Below are positions 1 through 6,868 of a DNA stretch of 12,533 bases, in pieces. How positions within the stretch are numbered: the first letter of the stretch is position 1; each line of letters opens with the position of its first letter. The position numbers were made by a program, and so were the translations under genes. The notes beneath the pieces were generated by a model. It had not been told where the DNA came from, did not search any database, and saw only the letters and a list, made by a program, of their open reading frames with translations. This DNA comes from Neisseria meningitidis. Its GTDB lineage: Bacteria; Pseudomonadota; Gammaproteobacteria; Burkholderiales; Neisseriaceae. Location of the stretch: the NCBI GenBank assembly GCA_923184405.1, contig OV299793.1, positions 1,214,091-1,226,623 of the forward strand. The letters run 5' to 3'.

Positions 1-3
1 AGA

Positions 4-17
4 AGTTACGTATTGCT
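4..17 (-). repeat. inverted copy of the 14-base repeat core
   Basis: AGTTACGTATTGCT is the exact reverse complement of the core of the repeats at 1216-1235 and 12502-12521. It sits at the very edge of the window, so its flank cannot be judged. Confidence 0.6.
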
Positions 18-78
18 AAACATATGCTGTTTCCGCAAGACAAACGATTAAACGGGTTTATTTTAACGTGTTTCATCC

Positions 79-345
79 TTAAAACAACCAGTTTGTTATT
101 CTGCTGAAACCGATTCGGTTTCTTTCTGGTTTGCCCCCGCTGACAGTATAATAGCCGTCCTTCCTCTCTTTAATCTTTGTGGCATTGCCATGATTTTCCA
201 AACAGTCCGGTTTTTCAGATGTAATTGTCGGTTTCTGTGGATTGTCCTTATCCTGATACTGGCAGCTCATGCCGTCCGCATCTGCTCGCTTCGCCCGCTA
301 CCGTTCCGCCTTCCCACTGTGTACCGTAATTTTTTTCCGCAGCAT
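79..345 (-). pseudogene. possible small hypothetical protein, broken by a stop
   Basis: On the minus strand a frame opens with an ATG at 345 (MLRKK...) and runs to a stop at 79, about 88 codons, interrupted by one in-frame TAG at 298-300. The part after the stop is hydrophilic and lysine-rich, holds two cysteines (GMSC and KPDC) and ends NWLF. I do not recognise it and see no clear signal peptide or membrane segment. It lies antisense to the start of another possible remnant, so at most one of the two is likely to be real here. Confidence is low because nothing but the protein-like composition supports it. Confidence 0.25.
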
Positions 346-847
346 GGTGTCTGAACGCCTGTTTATGGGCGGACAGCTTTGGCCCGCATGAATACCATCT
401 GTCGCCGTCAATCCGTTGCACTGATGGTGGCACTTCCGCCAGGCCTTTGGTTTGCCGCGCTGCTGATGCTGTCTACTGCTCGCTGTTTGTTTATTTTGCC
501 GGACAGCATATCCGCGAACGCTTTGGTGTTGATTCTGCCTGCGCTTTGCTGTCAACCGCCTGTCGTATGTTGGTCAACCGCCTGCCGCCCATTATTACCT
601 TTTATTTTCGTCCAACGGCTTTCGCTCTGCCGCCGGTGATTCTGTTGACCGGGCTGGTGCTGACTGGATTTTGATGCTGCAAACGCTTTTCCGTCCGAAA
701 TACGTGGACGACCGCCCTGCCCGCTCCTTATTCTGCTGGCGTGGGCGGAAGTTTTCTCAGCGGCATTTAAACCTCGTCCATGGATTTACGTACTGCTACT
801 GGAAGCCCCATTGGATCAACACTTTCGACGAGACAACCGCCATCTGA
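269..847 (+). pseudogene. unidentified, frameshifted membrane-protein-like remnant
   Basis: Three plus-strand frames each give hydrophobic, protein-like stretches that join if frameshifts are allowed. An ATG at 269 starts MPSASARF... and stops at 391. A second frame covers about 395-674 with segments such as FALPPVILLTGLVLTGF. A third covers about 665-847 with FRPKYVDDRPA, and another frame there reads LLILLAWAEVFSAAF. The alternating hydrophobic blocks suggest a multipass inner-membrane protein upstream of crcB and on the same strand. I cannot name a family. Reading continuity is lost at least three times, so this is a remnant if it is a gene at all. Confidence 0.3.
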
Positions 848-905
848 AGTCCGGGACCGCCGCATTATGGCGGTAGCGCTTCAGACAGCATAAACAAACA
901 AAACC

Positions 906-1219
906 ATGCTTTCCAACATCATCCCCTTTCCATCGGTGCGGCAATCGGGCGCAACGGTAGCGCGTTGGCTGCTCAACCTCGCCGTTCCTGCAGCCATGTC
1001 TCCGCCACGGGCAACCTGTTTGCCAACTGGACGGGCGCGCTGCTCATCAACATGCTTTGCCGAAACCATCAATCACCCGCAATGGAAGCTGCTGCTGATT
1101 AACGGCTTTCTCGGCAGCCTGACCACGCTTTCGAATTTTCACTCGAAAAACCGTAACCCTGCTCCAATCGAATCGTCCTGCTTCCAGCACTTACCAATAT
1201 TTACCTACACACGGCAGGA
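906..1219 (+). pseudogene. crcB: CrcB/FluC fluoride channel, frameshifted and 3' truncated
   Basis: CrcB/FluC is a small four-helix membrane protein that dimerises to export fluoride. From the ATG at 906, fragments in different frames match the family in order: MLSNIIP, SIGAAIG, GATVARWLLNLA, NLFANWTGALLIN, then AETINHPQWKLLLINGFLGSLTTLSNF, the last being the conserved GFLGxLTTxSxF region. It ends around NIYLHTAG, where a 20-base repeat begins. Usual length is about 120-125 aa, so the last helix is damaged or absent. One lesion is a C5 to C4 contraction near 925; others are extra bases and larger changes around 990-1010. Too many breaks for a working channel. The identity is clear from the GFLG motif and helix order. 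Confidence 0.75.
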
Positions 1220-1235
1220 GCAATACGTAACTGAA
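1216..1235 (+). repeat. 20-base direct repeat, left copy
   Basis: AGGAGCAATACGTAACTGAA occurs here and identically at 12502-12521. It lies exactly where crcB similarity ends. Its 14-base core AGCAATACGTAACT is also present inverted at 4-17. Origin unknown; it could be an insertion-element end, a rearrangement junction or a fragment of uup. Confidence 0.7.
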
Positions 1236-2061
1236 CGAAGAAAGATCGGGCTGAAGATAGGGGCGGCAGTCAAATAACCGCAACAAATTGCTTCCCTTTG
1301 GTTTTGACACAAACTATACAAGTCCTAACATCTTAATCATGGCGCAGCATATAGCGTGGTTGCGGCCCAATCTATATCAGTTCTATTCATTGTATTATAC
1401 TTATTCCTCAATCACGGTTTCCACCACCCAGATGAATACTTTGAGGCAATCGCAAAAAAAAACATTCAAGCAGATTAGAAAATGATGATCTAGAAAAAGC
1501 TAAAACAACGATACAACTTAACCTTAAAAAAAACAAATAAAATTCTTAATGGCAAATACCATTCTCACAAGAAAACTGATAATGTCCGAAATAATCAGCA
1601 AAGAAAATGTCCACCACATAGAATAAACATCATTAAGGCTTTTTCTTAAAAAAATGATAAATTACTGTGTCTAACATTGATAAAAAAGTAACCATTAGAA
1701 ACATTTAGCCAAGAGCAAGATCAACAAGTAACTCATCATCATTTGAATGAATCGATGGTATATAAGAAAGAGACAATAAACGCCTAAACCAGATAACAGA
1801 AATCAGTAAAGCAGATATGCATTAGTAACCATTCAGAAGATGAGCATGTTCGTTTGAAAAATCATCATATGCTATACAATCCTATAAATAAAGAACGAAT
1901 GACTTTGAAGGACGCGCTCAGTCATAAGACGATAAGACACAGTATGATCGCGCCAAACAAAATGCCCGCAAATAAAAAACGACAGAAAAGTCCATAATAA
2001 TCTAAATTTTAAAACAAGAAAGTAGTGTAGACAGTTTAGGGTCTTAACACCTTCAATCACA
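1236..2061. other. AT-rich interval without a recognisable gene
   Basis: About 825 bases, strongly A-rich on the plus strand from about 1450. No frame is long or recognisable. The best stretch is an open plus-strand frame at 1797-1997 (66 codons, no good start or ribosome site) with SEDEHVRLKNHH and NKERMTLKDALSHK, which reads like a hydrophilic protein. A shorter one near 1410-1475 gives HPDEYFEAIAKKNIQ. These could be pieces of one lost, AT-rich, possibly acquired gene. No tRNA, terminator or insertion sequence was seen here. Confidence 0.4.
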
Positions 2062-2547
2062 CTAGTAAGCCAAAGGCAAAGGGACATCTTCTTTAGACAT
2101 CAAAACGGTTTCAATAATAGCGTCTTCGTCATTGGAAAGCGTCACTACCACAAACGTAAGACTTCCGCCTCGAACAGATACATTTTTTCGTTGCAAAACC
2201 GACCGCCGTATAAAAACTGTACAACAGGCGCACACTGTCGGCAACATAAGGCGCTGACTCCGCCAATTCTCGCAGCGCACACGCTGCCATATCCTCGCCC
2301 GCCACATCCAGCTTGCCCGCAGGAAGTTCCAATGTCGCCTGATTTGCCGCATACCGCCACAGCCGTACCAAAACCACTTTCCCCTCGTCCGTAACCGCCA
2401 ACACGCATGCCGCACCGGGATGAACGGATGACGATACGCTGCCCTTCGTTACCGTTGGGCAACCTGACCTTATCCATGCTGATACTGACGAAACCGACCT
2501 CGTAAATGGTTTCGCCGCCTAATTTTACTTCCTCAAATCCACTTCAT
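2062..2547 (-). pseudogene. NUDIX hydrolase (ADP-ribose pyrophosphatase-like), frameshifted
   Basis: NUDIX enzymes of this kind hydrolyse ADP-ribose to AMP and ribose phosphate in the cytosol. The minus-strand product reads VKLGGETIYEVGFVSISMDK..., LAVTDEGKVVLVRLWRYAA, the box region ELPAGKLDVAGEDMAACALREL, FYTAVGF, EKMYLFEAE, and ends MSKEDVPLPLAY. The ATG at 2547 has AAGGAG just upstream. Frames change at least four times: near the start (best explained by A and T contractions in ATGAAGTGGATTT), an extra T in CGTTCATCCC, a T5 to T4 loss at 2195-2198, and after EAE. The box normally has REUxEE; here it reads RELAES, so one metal-binding Glu is missing unless this is natural variation. It follows folB on the same strand with about 28 bases between, so the two were probably co-transcribed. 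Confidence 0.75.
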
Positions 2548-2575
2548 ATCTCCTTTCCGTTTCCTATTCTGCCGT

Positions 2576-2929
2576 TCAATCTTCACGCTTGCCGCGCTCG
2601 ATTTCACGCCAACCTCGCGCACGCCTTCCAAAATACCCGGCTTGACGATTTTCACGCGCACCCACACCGCGCCGAAATATCCCAAAACCAAATCGGCAAT
2701 ATATTCCGCCAACGCTTCCAAAGCAGGAAATCCTGTTCTTTCAGATGTCGGCGCAGCGTTTCGCATACCTCGGCATAATGCACCGTATTGGCAATATCGT
2801 CGTCCGAACCCGCTTTCTCGGGAACGCCGATGTCCAAATCGACAATCAGGGTCTGCAACCGTTCGCGTTCCCAGCCGTACACGCCGATAAGCGTATCTGC
2901 CTTCATGCCGTGCAAAAGATTTTATCCAT
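2576..2929 (-). pseudogene. folB: dihydroneopterin aldolase, three frameshifts
   Basis: FolB converts 7,8-dihydroneopterin to 6-hydroxymethyl-dihydropterin and glycolaldehyde in folate synthesis. Start ATG at 2929 (MDKIF), stop at 2576. With frames joined it reads LHGMKADTLIGVYGWERERLQ, VDLDIGVPEKAGSDDDIANT, VHYAEVCETLRRHL, LLEALAEYIADLVL, VWVRVKIVKPG, ending GVREVGVKIERGKRED. GVYGWER is the family's N-terminal signature with the catalytic-site Glu. Three contractions break it: T5 to T4 opposite 2914-2917, T4 to T3 opposite 2720-2722, A4 to A3 opposite 2602-2604. Restoring them gives exactly 118 codons plus stop, the usual length. Apart from these losses the sequence looks functional. It is divergent from plsY, with 55 bases between the two starts. 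Confidence 0.88.
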
Positions 2930-2984
2930 AATCCGCCCCGTTTTTTGCTAAAATAACCGCACCATTCTAAGTAAAGTACCGCAA

Positions 2985-3585
2985 ATGTTCAACATACCTA
3001 CTGTTGCTGTTTCCTATCTGATCGGCTCACTTTCTTTCGCCGTCATCATGTCCAAGTATTACGGCATGGACGACCCGCGCACCTACGGATCGGGCAATCC
3101 GGGGGCAACCAATGTTTTACGCAGCGGCAAAAAAAGGCGGCCGTGCTGACGCTCTTGGGCGATGCCGCCAAAGGTTTGGTTGCTGTTTTGCTTGCACGCG
3201 TGCTTCAAGAACCGCTCGGTTTATCCGACAGCGCAATCGCTGCCGTCGCACTCGCCGCGCTGGTCGGGCATATGTGGCAGGTGTTTTTCGGATTTAAGGG
3301 CGGCAAAGGCGTGGCAACGGCATTGGGCGTGCTTATGGAACTCTCTCCCGCAACTGCCTTGGTCTGCGAGTTGATTTGGCTTGTTATGGCATTCGGCTTC
3401 AAGGTGTCCTCCCTTGCCGCATTAACCGCCACAATCGCCGCCCCCTTGCTGCAGCTGTTTTTATGCCCCACCTTTCTTGGATTTGGGCGACCGTCTTTAT
3501 CGCCCTGCTGGTGTTGTTCCGCCACAAAAGCAATATCAGCAACCTGCTTAAAGGCAAAGAAAGCAAAATCGGCGAAAAACGCTGA
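2985..3585 (+). pseudogene. plsY: glycerol-3-phosphate acyltransferase PlsY, two frameshifts
   Basis: PlsY is an inner-membrane enzyme that moves an acyl group from acyl-phosphate to glycerol-3-phosphate, the first step of phospholipid synthesis. From ATG 2985 it reads [20 protein letters not shown], then [19 protein letters not shown] (motif 1), hydrophobic helices, GHMWQVFFGFKGGKGVATALG (family GHxWPVFxxFKGGKG with Gln for Pro), and FRHKSNI near the end. Two single-base losses break it: A8 to A7 at 3129-3135, after SGKK, and G2 to G1 at 3448. Restored length is 200 aa, as expected. A DUS hairpin terminator lies just downstream. PlsY is normally essential in bacteria that lack PlsB, so a real null would be surprising. 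Confidence 0.88.
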
Positions 3586-3611
3586 TTCTGGCATTTGTTT
3601 TCCATTACATC

Positions 3612-3650
3612 ATGCCGTCTGAAACCATATTTCCGCGTTCAGACGGCATT
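3612..3650. terminator. terminator made of an inverted pair of DNA uptake sequences
   Basis: ATGCCGTCTGAA at 3612-3623 and its exact complement TTCAGACGGCAT at 3638-3649 form a perfect 12-bp stem with a 14-base loop. This is the usual Neisseria arrangement, serving both as uptake signal and as transcription terminator. It closes plsY. Confidence 0.85.
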
Positions 3651-3675
3651 TCGCACAAAAAGCCGTTTTCATACC

Positions 3676-4516
3676 ATGCTCAGTTACAGACACGCATTCC
3701 ACGCAAGCAACCACGCCGATATGCTCAAACACTTCACCTTGTTTTTAGTGCTGCAATATTTCAACCGCAAAGACAAGCCCTACTGGTACATCGACACGCA
3801 CGGCGGCGCGGGTGTGTACAATCTCGAAGCGCAGCGAGGCACAAAAAGTCGGCGAATACCAACAGGGCATCGCCCTACTTCGACAAGCAAAAAACCTGCC
3901 AACCGAGTTAAACGGCTTTATCGCGCACATACAAAAATCCTGCCCTCGCCCAAACTTTACTGCGGTTCTCCGTGGCTGGCGCAATCGCTGACCCGTGTCG
4001 GCGACAAATTGCGCCTGTTTGAACTGCACCCACCGACTTTGTCCATCTGCAAAACAATATGGGCGAAGCAGGATTAGGCAAACGCGGACAAGTGTTGCGC
4101 GAAGACGGTTACAAAGAGCTGATTTCCTGCTGCCGCCCCGCCGCGCCGCGCCACCGTCCTCATCGACCCGCCCTATGAGGAAAAACAGGACTACCGGCGT
4201 GTAACGGAAACGCTGAAAGCCGCTTTAAAACGGTTTGAGTCCGGCTGTTATCTCATTTGGTATCCTGCCTCAGCCGCGAAGAAAGCCGCAAGCTGCCCGA
4301 AGAATTGAAAAACTCCTGCCCGACAACTTCCTTCACGCCGAACTTCACGTCCACGCGCCGAAAGCCGACGGTTTCGGTATGCACGGCAGCGGAATGTTCG
4401 TCATCAATCCGCCCTATCTGTTGGCGGAACAATTGGCAGCAAAACTCCCCGCCCTGACGCGGCTGCTGGCGCAAGACGAAGGCGCGCGCTACCTTTTGGA
4501 CAGCAAAATCCGCTGA
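3676..4516 (+). pseudogene. rlmJ: 23S rRNA (adenine2030-N6)-methyltransferase, several frameshifts
   Basis: RlmJ methylates A2030 of 23S rRNA using S-adenosylmethionine. ATG at 3676 gives MLSYRHAFHASNHADMLKHF, matching the family start. In order follow YIDTHGGAGVYNLEA (SAM-binding loop), VGEYQQGIALLRQA, LYCGSPWLAQSL, LRLFELHP, the catalytic DPPYEEKQDYRRV, GCYLIWYP, and GMHGSGMFVINPPYLLAEQL. At least six indels interrupt it: one extra base near 3835, then losses of one base at 3933-3937 (A6 to A5), 4029-4031 (C4 to C3), 4126-4127 (C3 to C2), 4264-4265 (C3 to C2) and 4308-4312 (A6 to A5). Restored size is about 281 codons, normal for the family. All key motifs are intact between the breaks. Confidence 0.88.
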
Positions 4517-4521
4517 CCCCG

Positions 4522-4548
4522 ATGCCGTCTGAAACCCTTCAGACAACA
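4522..4548. terminator. imperfect DUS hairpin after rlmJ
   Basis: ATGCCGTCTGAA at 4522-4533 is followed after 3 bases by TTCAGACAACAT, a copy with GG replaced by AA. The stem is therefore weakened in the middle, but the position just past the rlmJ stop fits a decayed DUS terminator. Confidence 0.6.
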
Positions 4549-4639
4549 TCTCCCCGTCAAATAAACAAAACCGGACGATATACCGGCAGTCAGCACTTTT
4601 AAGAATAAATATCCCCTCATCCGCCTGCCGCGTTCCGAC

Positions 4640-4669
4640 TTGCCCCATGCCGTTTTTTTCCACTACAAT
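4640..4669 (+). promoter_or_regulatory. possible promoter for fbp
   Basis: TTGCCC at 4640-4645 and TACAAT at 4664-4669 are spaced 18 bases apart and lie about 95 bases before the fbp ATG. Only a pattern match; the -35 is weak. Confidence 0.3.
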
Positions 4670-4726
4670 CCCATGAGATATCTGGCAAAACGCACCTAAG
4701 GAAGGCGCCACAACAATCTGCCGCCA

Positions 4727-4736
4727 TTCAGACGGC
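4727..4736 (-). other. single 10-base DNA uptake sequence
   Basis: TTCAGACGGC, the reverse of the core GCCGTCTGAA, in the fbp leader with no partner near enough for a hairpin. Confidence 0.7.
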
Positions 4737-4762
4737 ACAAACCTATCAGAAACGAGCAAACT

Positions 4763-5740
4763 ATGGACACACTGACCCGATTCCTCCCCGAACACCTGCA
4801 ACAAAACCAGTCTGCCCGAAGCACTCGGCGGCGCTTTACTGTCCGTTGTTTCCGCCTGAACCGAAATCAACGCCAAAGTCCGCCTCGGCGCACTCGCAAA
4901 CGTATTGGGTATGGCGGGCACGGGCAATATTCAGGGCGAAGACCAGAAAAAACTGGATGTTATCGCCAACAACATCCCATGATTGACACACTCAAAGCCA
5001 ACCCTGCGGTTAACCGGTTTGGCAAGCTGAGGAAGAAGACTCTTTCGTAAGTCCTGGTGAAAAACGGACGCTATCTCGTCCTATTCGACCCGTTAGGCGG
5101 ATCGTCCAATATTGATGTCAACATTTCCGTCGGTACAATTTTCTCCATCCTTGAAAAACCCGAAGGCGCATTGACAACCGAATCATTCTTACAAACGGGC
5201 AGACAGCAGCTTGCCGCTGGTTACGTTCTTTACGGGCCTCAAACCCAGCTCATATTCACATTCGGACACGGCGTATATATGTTCACGCTCAATGCCGAAA
5301 ACGAATTTGTGCTGACCAAAGAAAAACCGAAAGTACCCGAAAGTACCAAAGAATTTGCCATCAATATGTCCAACCGCCGCCACTGGCTGCCCCCGTCCAA
5401 CAAACATCGACGAGCTCTTGGCGGGCGAAACCAGCACGCGCGGCAAAAACTACAATATGCGCTGGGTAGCCAGCATGGTTGCCGAAATCCACCGCATACT
5501 GATGCGCGGGGGCGTGTTCATGTATCCGCAAGACAAACGCGACCCGTCCAAACCCGGCAAACTGCGCCTGATGTATGAAACCAATCCTATGGCCCTGATA
5601 CTCGAACAAGTAAGCGCATCGGCAAGCAACGCCCGTCAGGACATACTCGGCATCAGCCCGAAAGCCTGCACCAGCGCGTCGCCGTCATTATGGGCAGCAA
5701 CGAAGAAGTGGATTACCTCAACCGCCTGCATTCAAAATAA
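4763..5740 (+). pseudogene. fbp: fructose-1,6-bisphosphatase class I, heavily damaged
   Basis: FBPase removes the 1-phosphate from fructose-1,6-bisphosphate in gluconeogenesis. Fragments match in order: [163 protein letters not shown]. Damage includes an inserted T at 4811, an in-frame TGA at 4857-4859, two extra bases before MIDT, a scrambled stretch at about 5010-5060 and contractions near 5395-5410 and 5660. In the metal-site motif DPLDGSSN the second Asp is Gly (codon 5096-5098); that Asp is a metal ligand in the family. Substitutions plus indels make this a convincing true pseudogene, unlike its neighbours. Confidence 0.88.
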
Positions 5741-5837
5741 ACAGGCAGCCTGTCAAATAAGAAGACGGCAGCGGCAATCCGACGCTGCCGCCGATATTTC
5801 GTATAATAGCAAAAAACAACCTTTCCGAACGGCAAAA

Positions 5838-5865
5838 ATGCCGTCTGAAAAATTTCAGACGGCAT
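5838..5865. terminator. bidirectional DUS hairpin between fbp and the DUF465 gene
   Basis: ATGCCGTCTGAA at 5838-5849 and TTCAGACGGCAT at 5854-5865 form a perfect 12-bp stem with a 4-base loop, flanked by A and T runs on both sides, so it can stop transcription from both converging genes. Confidence 0.9.
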
Positions 5866-5884
5866 TTAAAAACTAAAACCCGAT

Positions 5885-6101
5885 TTATTTGCCCGCTGCT
5901 TTTTGCAGGATGGCGTACAACTCGTCTTTCAGTTTCAATTTGGCTTTTCCAGCTCATCGATGGTTTCCGCACCGCTGGTAACCGGATTGTTGACCAGAAC
6001 GGTAATTTTATCGTCCAGCTCGTTGTGTTCGTCGAACAGACGGGCGAAGCGGAATTTTCCTGTTTCAATTTGGAAATCAAATCACGGTATTCAGGGAACA
6101 T
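5885..6101 (-). pseudogene. DUF465/YdcH-family small protein, two frameshifts
   Basis: A small acidic, helical protein of unknown function, related to the YdcH/DUF465 family. Start ATG at 6101 gives MFPEYRDLISKLKQEN; after one frame change it reads FARLFDEHNELDDKITVLVN, NPVTSGAETIDELEKA, then KLKLKDELYAILQKAAGK and stop. Two single-base losses break it: T3 to T2 opposite 6053-6054 and A5 to A4 opposite 5945-5948. Restoring both gives exactly 72 aa, typical for the family. GAGAGGAAAG lies just upstream of the ATG as a good ribosome site. It converges on fbp, with a DUS terminator between. Confidence 0.82.
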
Positions 6102-6155
6102 ATCGCTTTCCTCTCTTGGTTTACGGTTAAAAAGTCAAACTGAATCTTTACATTA

Positions 6156-6161
6156 ATTATA
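6156..6161 (-). promoter_or_regulatory. possible -10 box for the DUF465 gene
   Basis: Reading the minus strand, a perfect TATAAT lies about 55 bases before the ATG at 6101, within an AT-rich leader. No good -35 hexamer is visible at 16-18 bases upstream. Confidence 0.35.
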
Positions 6162-6288
6162 ACAAAGATAATATTTTTATCCAGTGTTTTATCGGATACG
6201 GCAAAATTTTCTTTTAACACCGCCGTCCGGTTGATAAAAACGTTGACAATATCACGCTTTACGCATAAATTTTCAGCCTTTCCTACTG

Positions 6289-6440
6289 TATAGTGGATTA
6301 ACAAAAATCAGGACAAGGCGACGAAGCCGCAGACAGTACAAATAGTACGGAACCGATTCGCGGTGCTTCAGCACCTTAGAGAATCGTTCTCTTTGAGCTA
6401 AGGCGAGGCAACGCCGTACTGGTTTTGTTAATCCACTATA
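6289..6440. mobile_element. full-length Correia repeat enclosed element (MITE)
   Basis: About 152 bases bounded by TATAGTGGATTAACAAAA at the left (6289) and its inverted complement TTTTGTTAATCCACTATA at the right, ending at 6440. The interior has the typical GACAAGGCGACGAAGCCGC, ACAGTACAAATAGTACGG and GGCAACGCCGTACTGG blocks. Correia elements are non-autonomous miniature elements confined to Neisseria that insert at TA, and can carry promoters and RNase III sites. This copy ends exactly where the glutaredoxin fragment begins, with the terminal TATA running into TATATGAAAGGC. Confidence 0.93.
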
Positions 6441-6701
6441 TGAAAGGCACGCCCCAGTTTCCCCAATTGGATTTTCAGCGCGTGCAGTAGAGGTGCTGAC
6501 CCAATTGGCAGACCCTTTGCTTTTGTTAATATCCTAGAAAACCTAGAAATTCGCAGTACTCTACCACTCATCGCCAATCGGCCAACCTTTCCACAGCTTT
6601 GGGTTAATGGAGAGTTAATCGGAGGTAGTGATATTATCCTACAAATGGCCCAATCAGATGAGCTAAAACCACTCATTGAAGAGCATAGCCAAAAGGTCTG
6701 A
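6441..6701 (+). pseudogene. grxD: monothiol glutaredoxin (Grx4/GrxD type), 5' truncated and frameshifted
   Basis: Grx4-type glutaredoxins bind and pass on [2Fe-2S] clusters through a CGFS site. Joined frames read MKGTPQFPQ, GFSARAVEVLTQ, GRPFAFVNILENLEIRS, LPLIANRPTFPQLWVNGELIGGSD, then IILQMAQSDELKPLIEEHSQKV and stop at 6701. The WVNGELIGGSDI block is diagnostic. The first 20 or so residues of the family are missing because the Correia element abuts the YMKGT motif. The CGFS cysteine codon is destroyed: the sequence has CAATTGGATTT where CAA TGC GGA TTT would be expected. A second loss (A3 to A2) lies at about 6503. Base composition is AT-richer than the Neisseria genes around and matches ggt, suggesting a joint origin. 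Confidence 0.85.
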
Positions 6702-6731
6702 TTACGTAATATCTTAAAATAAATAGCACAA

Positions 6732-6758
6732 AAGACCGCTGATGACATTAGCGGTCTT
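6732..6758 (+). terminator. hairpin after the glutaredoxin gene
   Basis: AAGACCGCT (6732-6740) and AGCGGTCTT (6750-6758) make a perfect 9-bp stem with a 9-base loop, 30 bases past the glutaredoxin stop. There is no T-run after it beyond TCTT, so strength is uncertain. Unlike other terminators here it is not built from DUS, which fits a foreign origin. Confidence 0.65.
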
Positions 6759-6857
6759 CCTGTGATGGTCAAGATTGGTAGTTTGGATTGAATTATTTAG
6801 CCATATTAAATACAATAATCAGCATGCCTTGTATGAATCATCAATCAAACTCAGGCG

Positions 6858-6863
6858 AAGGAG
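6858..6863 (+). promoter_or_regulatory. ribosome binding site that fixes the ggt start
   Basis: AAGGAG stands 5 bases before a GTG at 6869. Starting there gives a well-formed lipoprotein signal peptide, whereas earlier in-frame TTG or ATG codons (6788, 6834) lack a ribosome site and would bury it. Confidence 0.65.
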
Positions 6864-6868
6864 TGCTT

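Noticed and set aside
784..797. ATTTACGTACTGCT, 12 of 14 bases like the inverted repeat core
   Set aside because: It lies inside a protein-like stretch, is not exact, and no break point is visible there; probably chance.
4253..4927. 224-aa minus-strand open frame opposite rlmJ and fbp
   Set aside because: It crosses two well-identified plus-strand genes and a DUS terminator; it is an antisense shadow.
5800..5812. GTATAATAGC, a perfect -10-like box after fbp (also at about 144)
   Set aside because: No gene starts just downstream on that strand, and a terminator follows at 5838.
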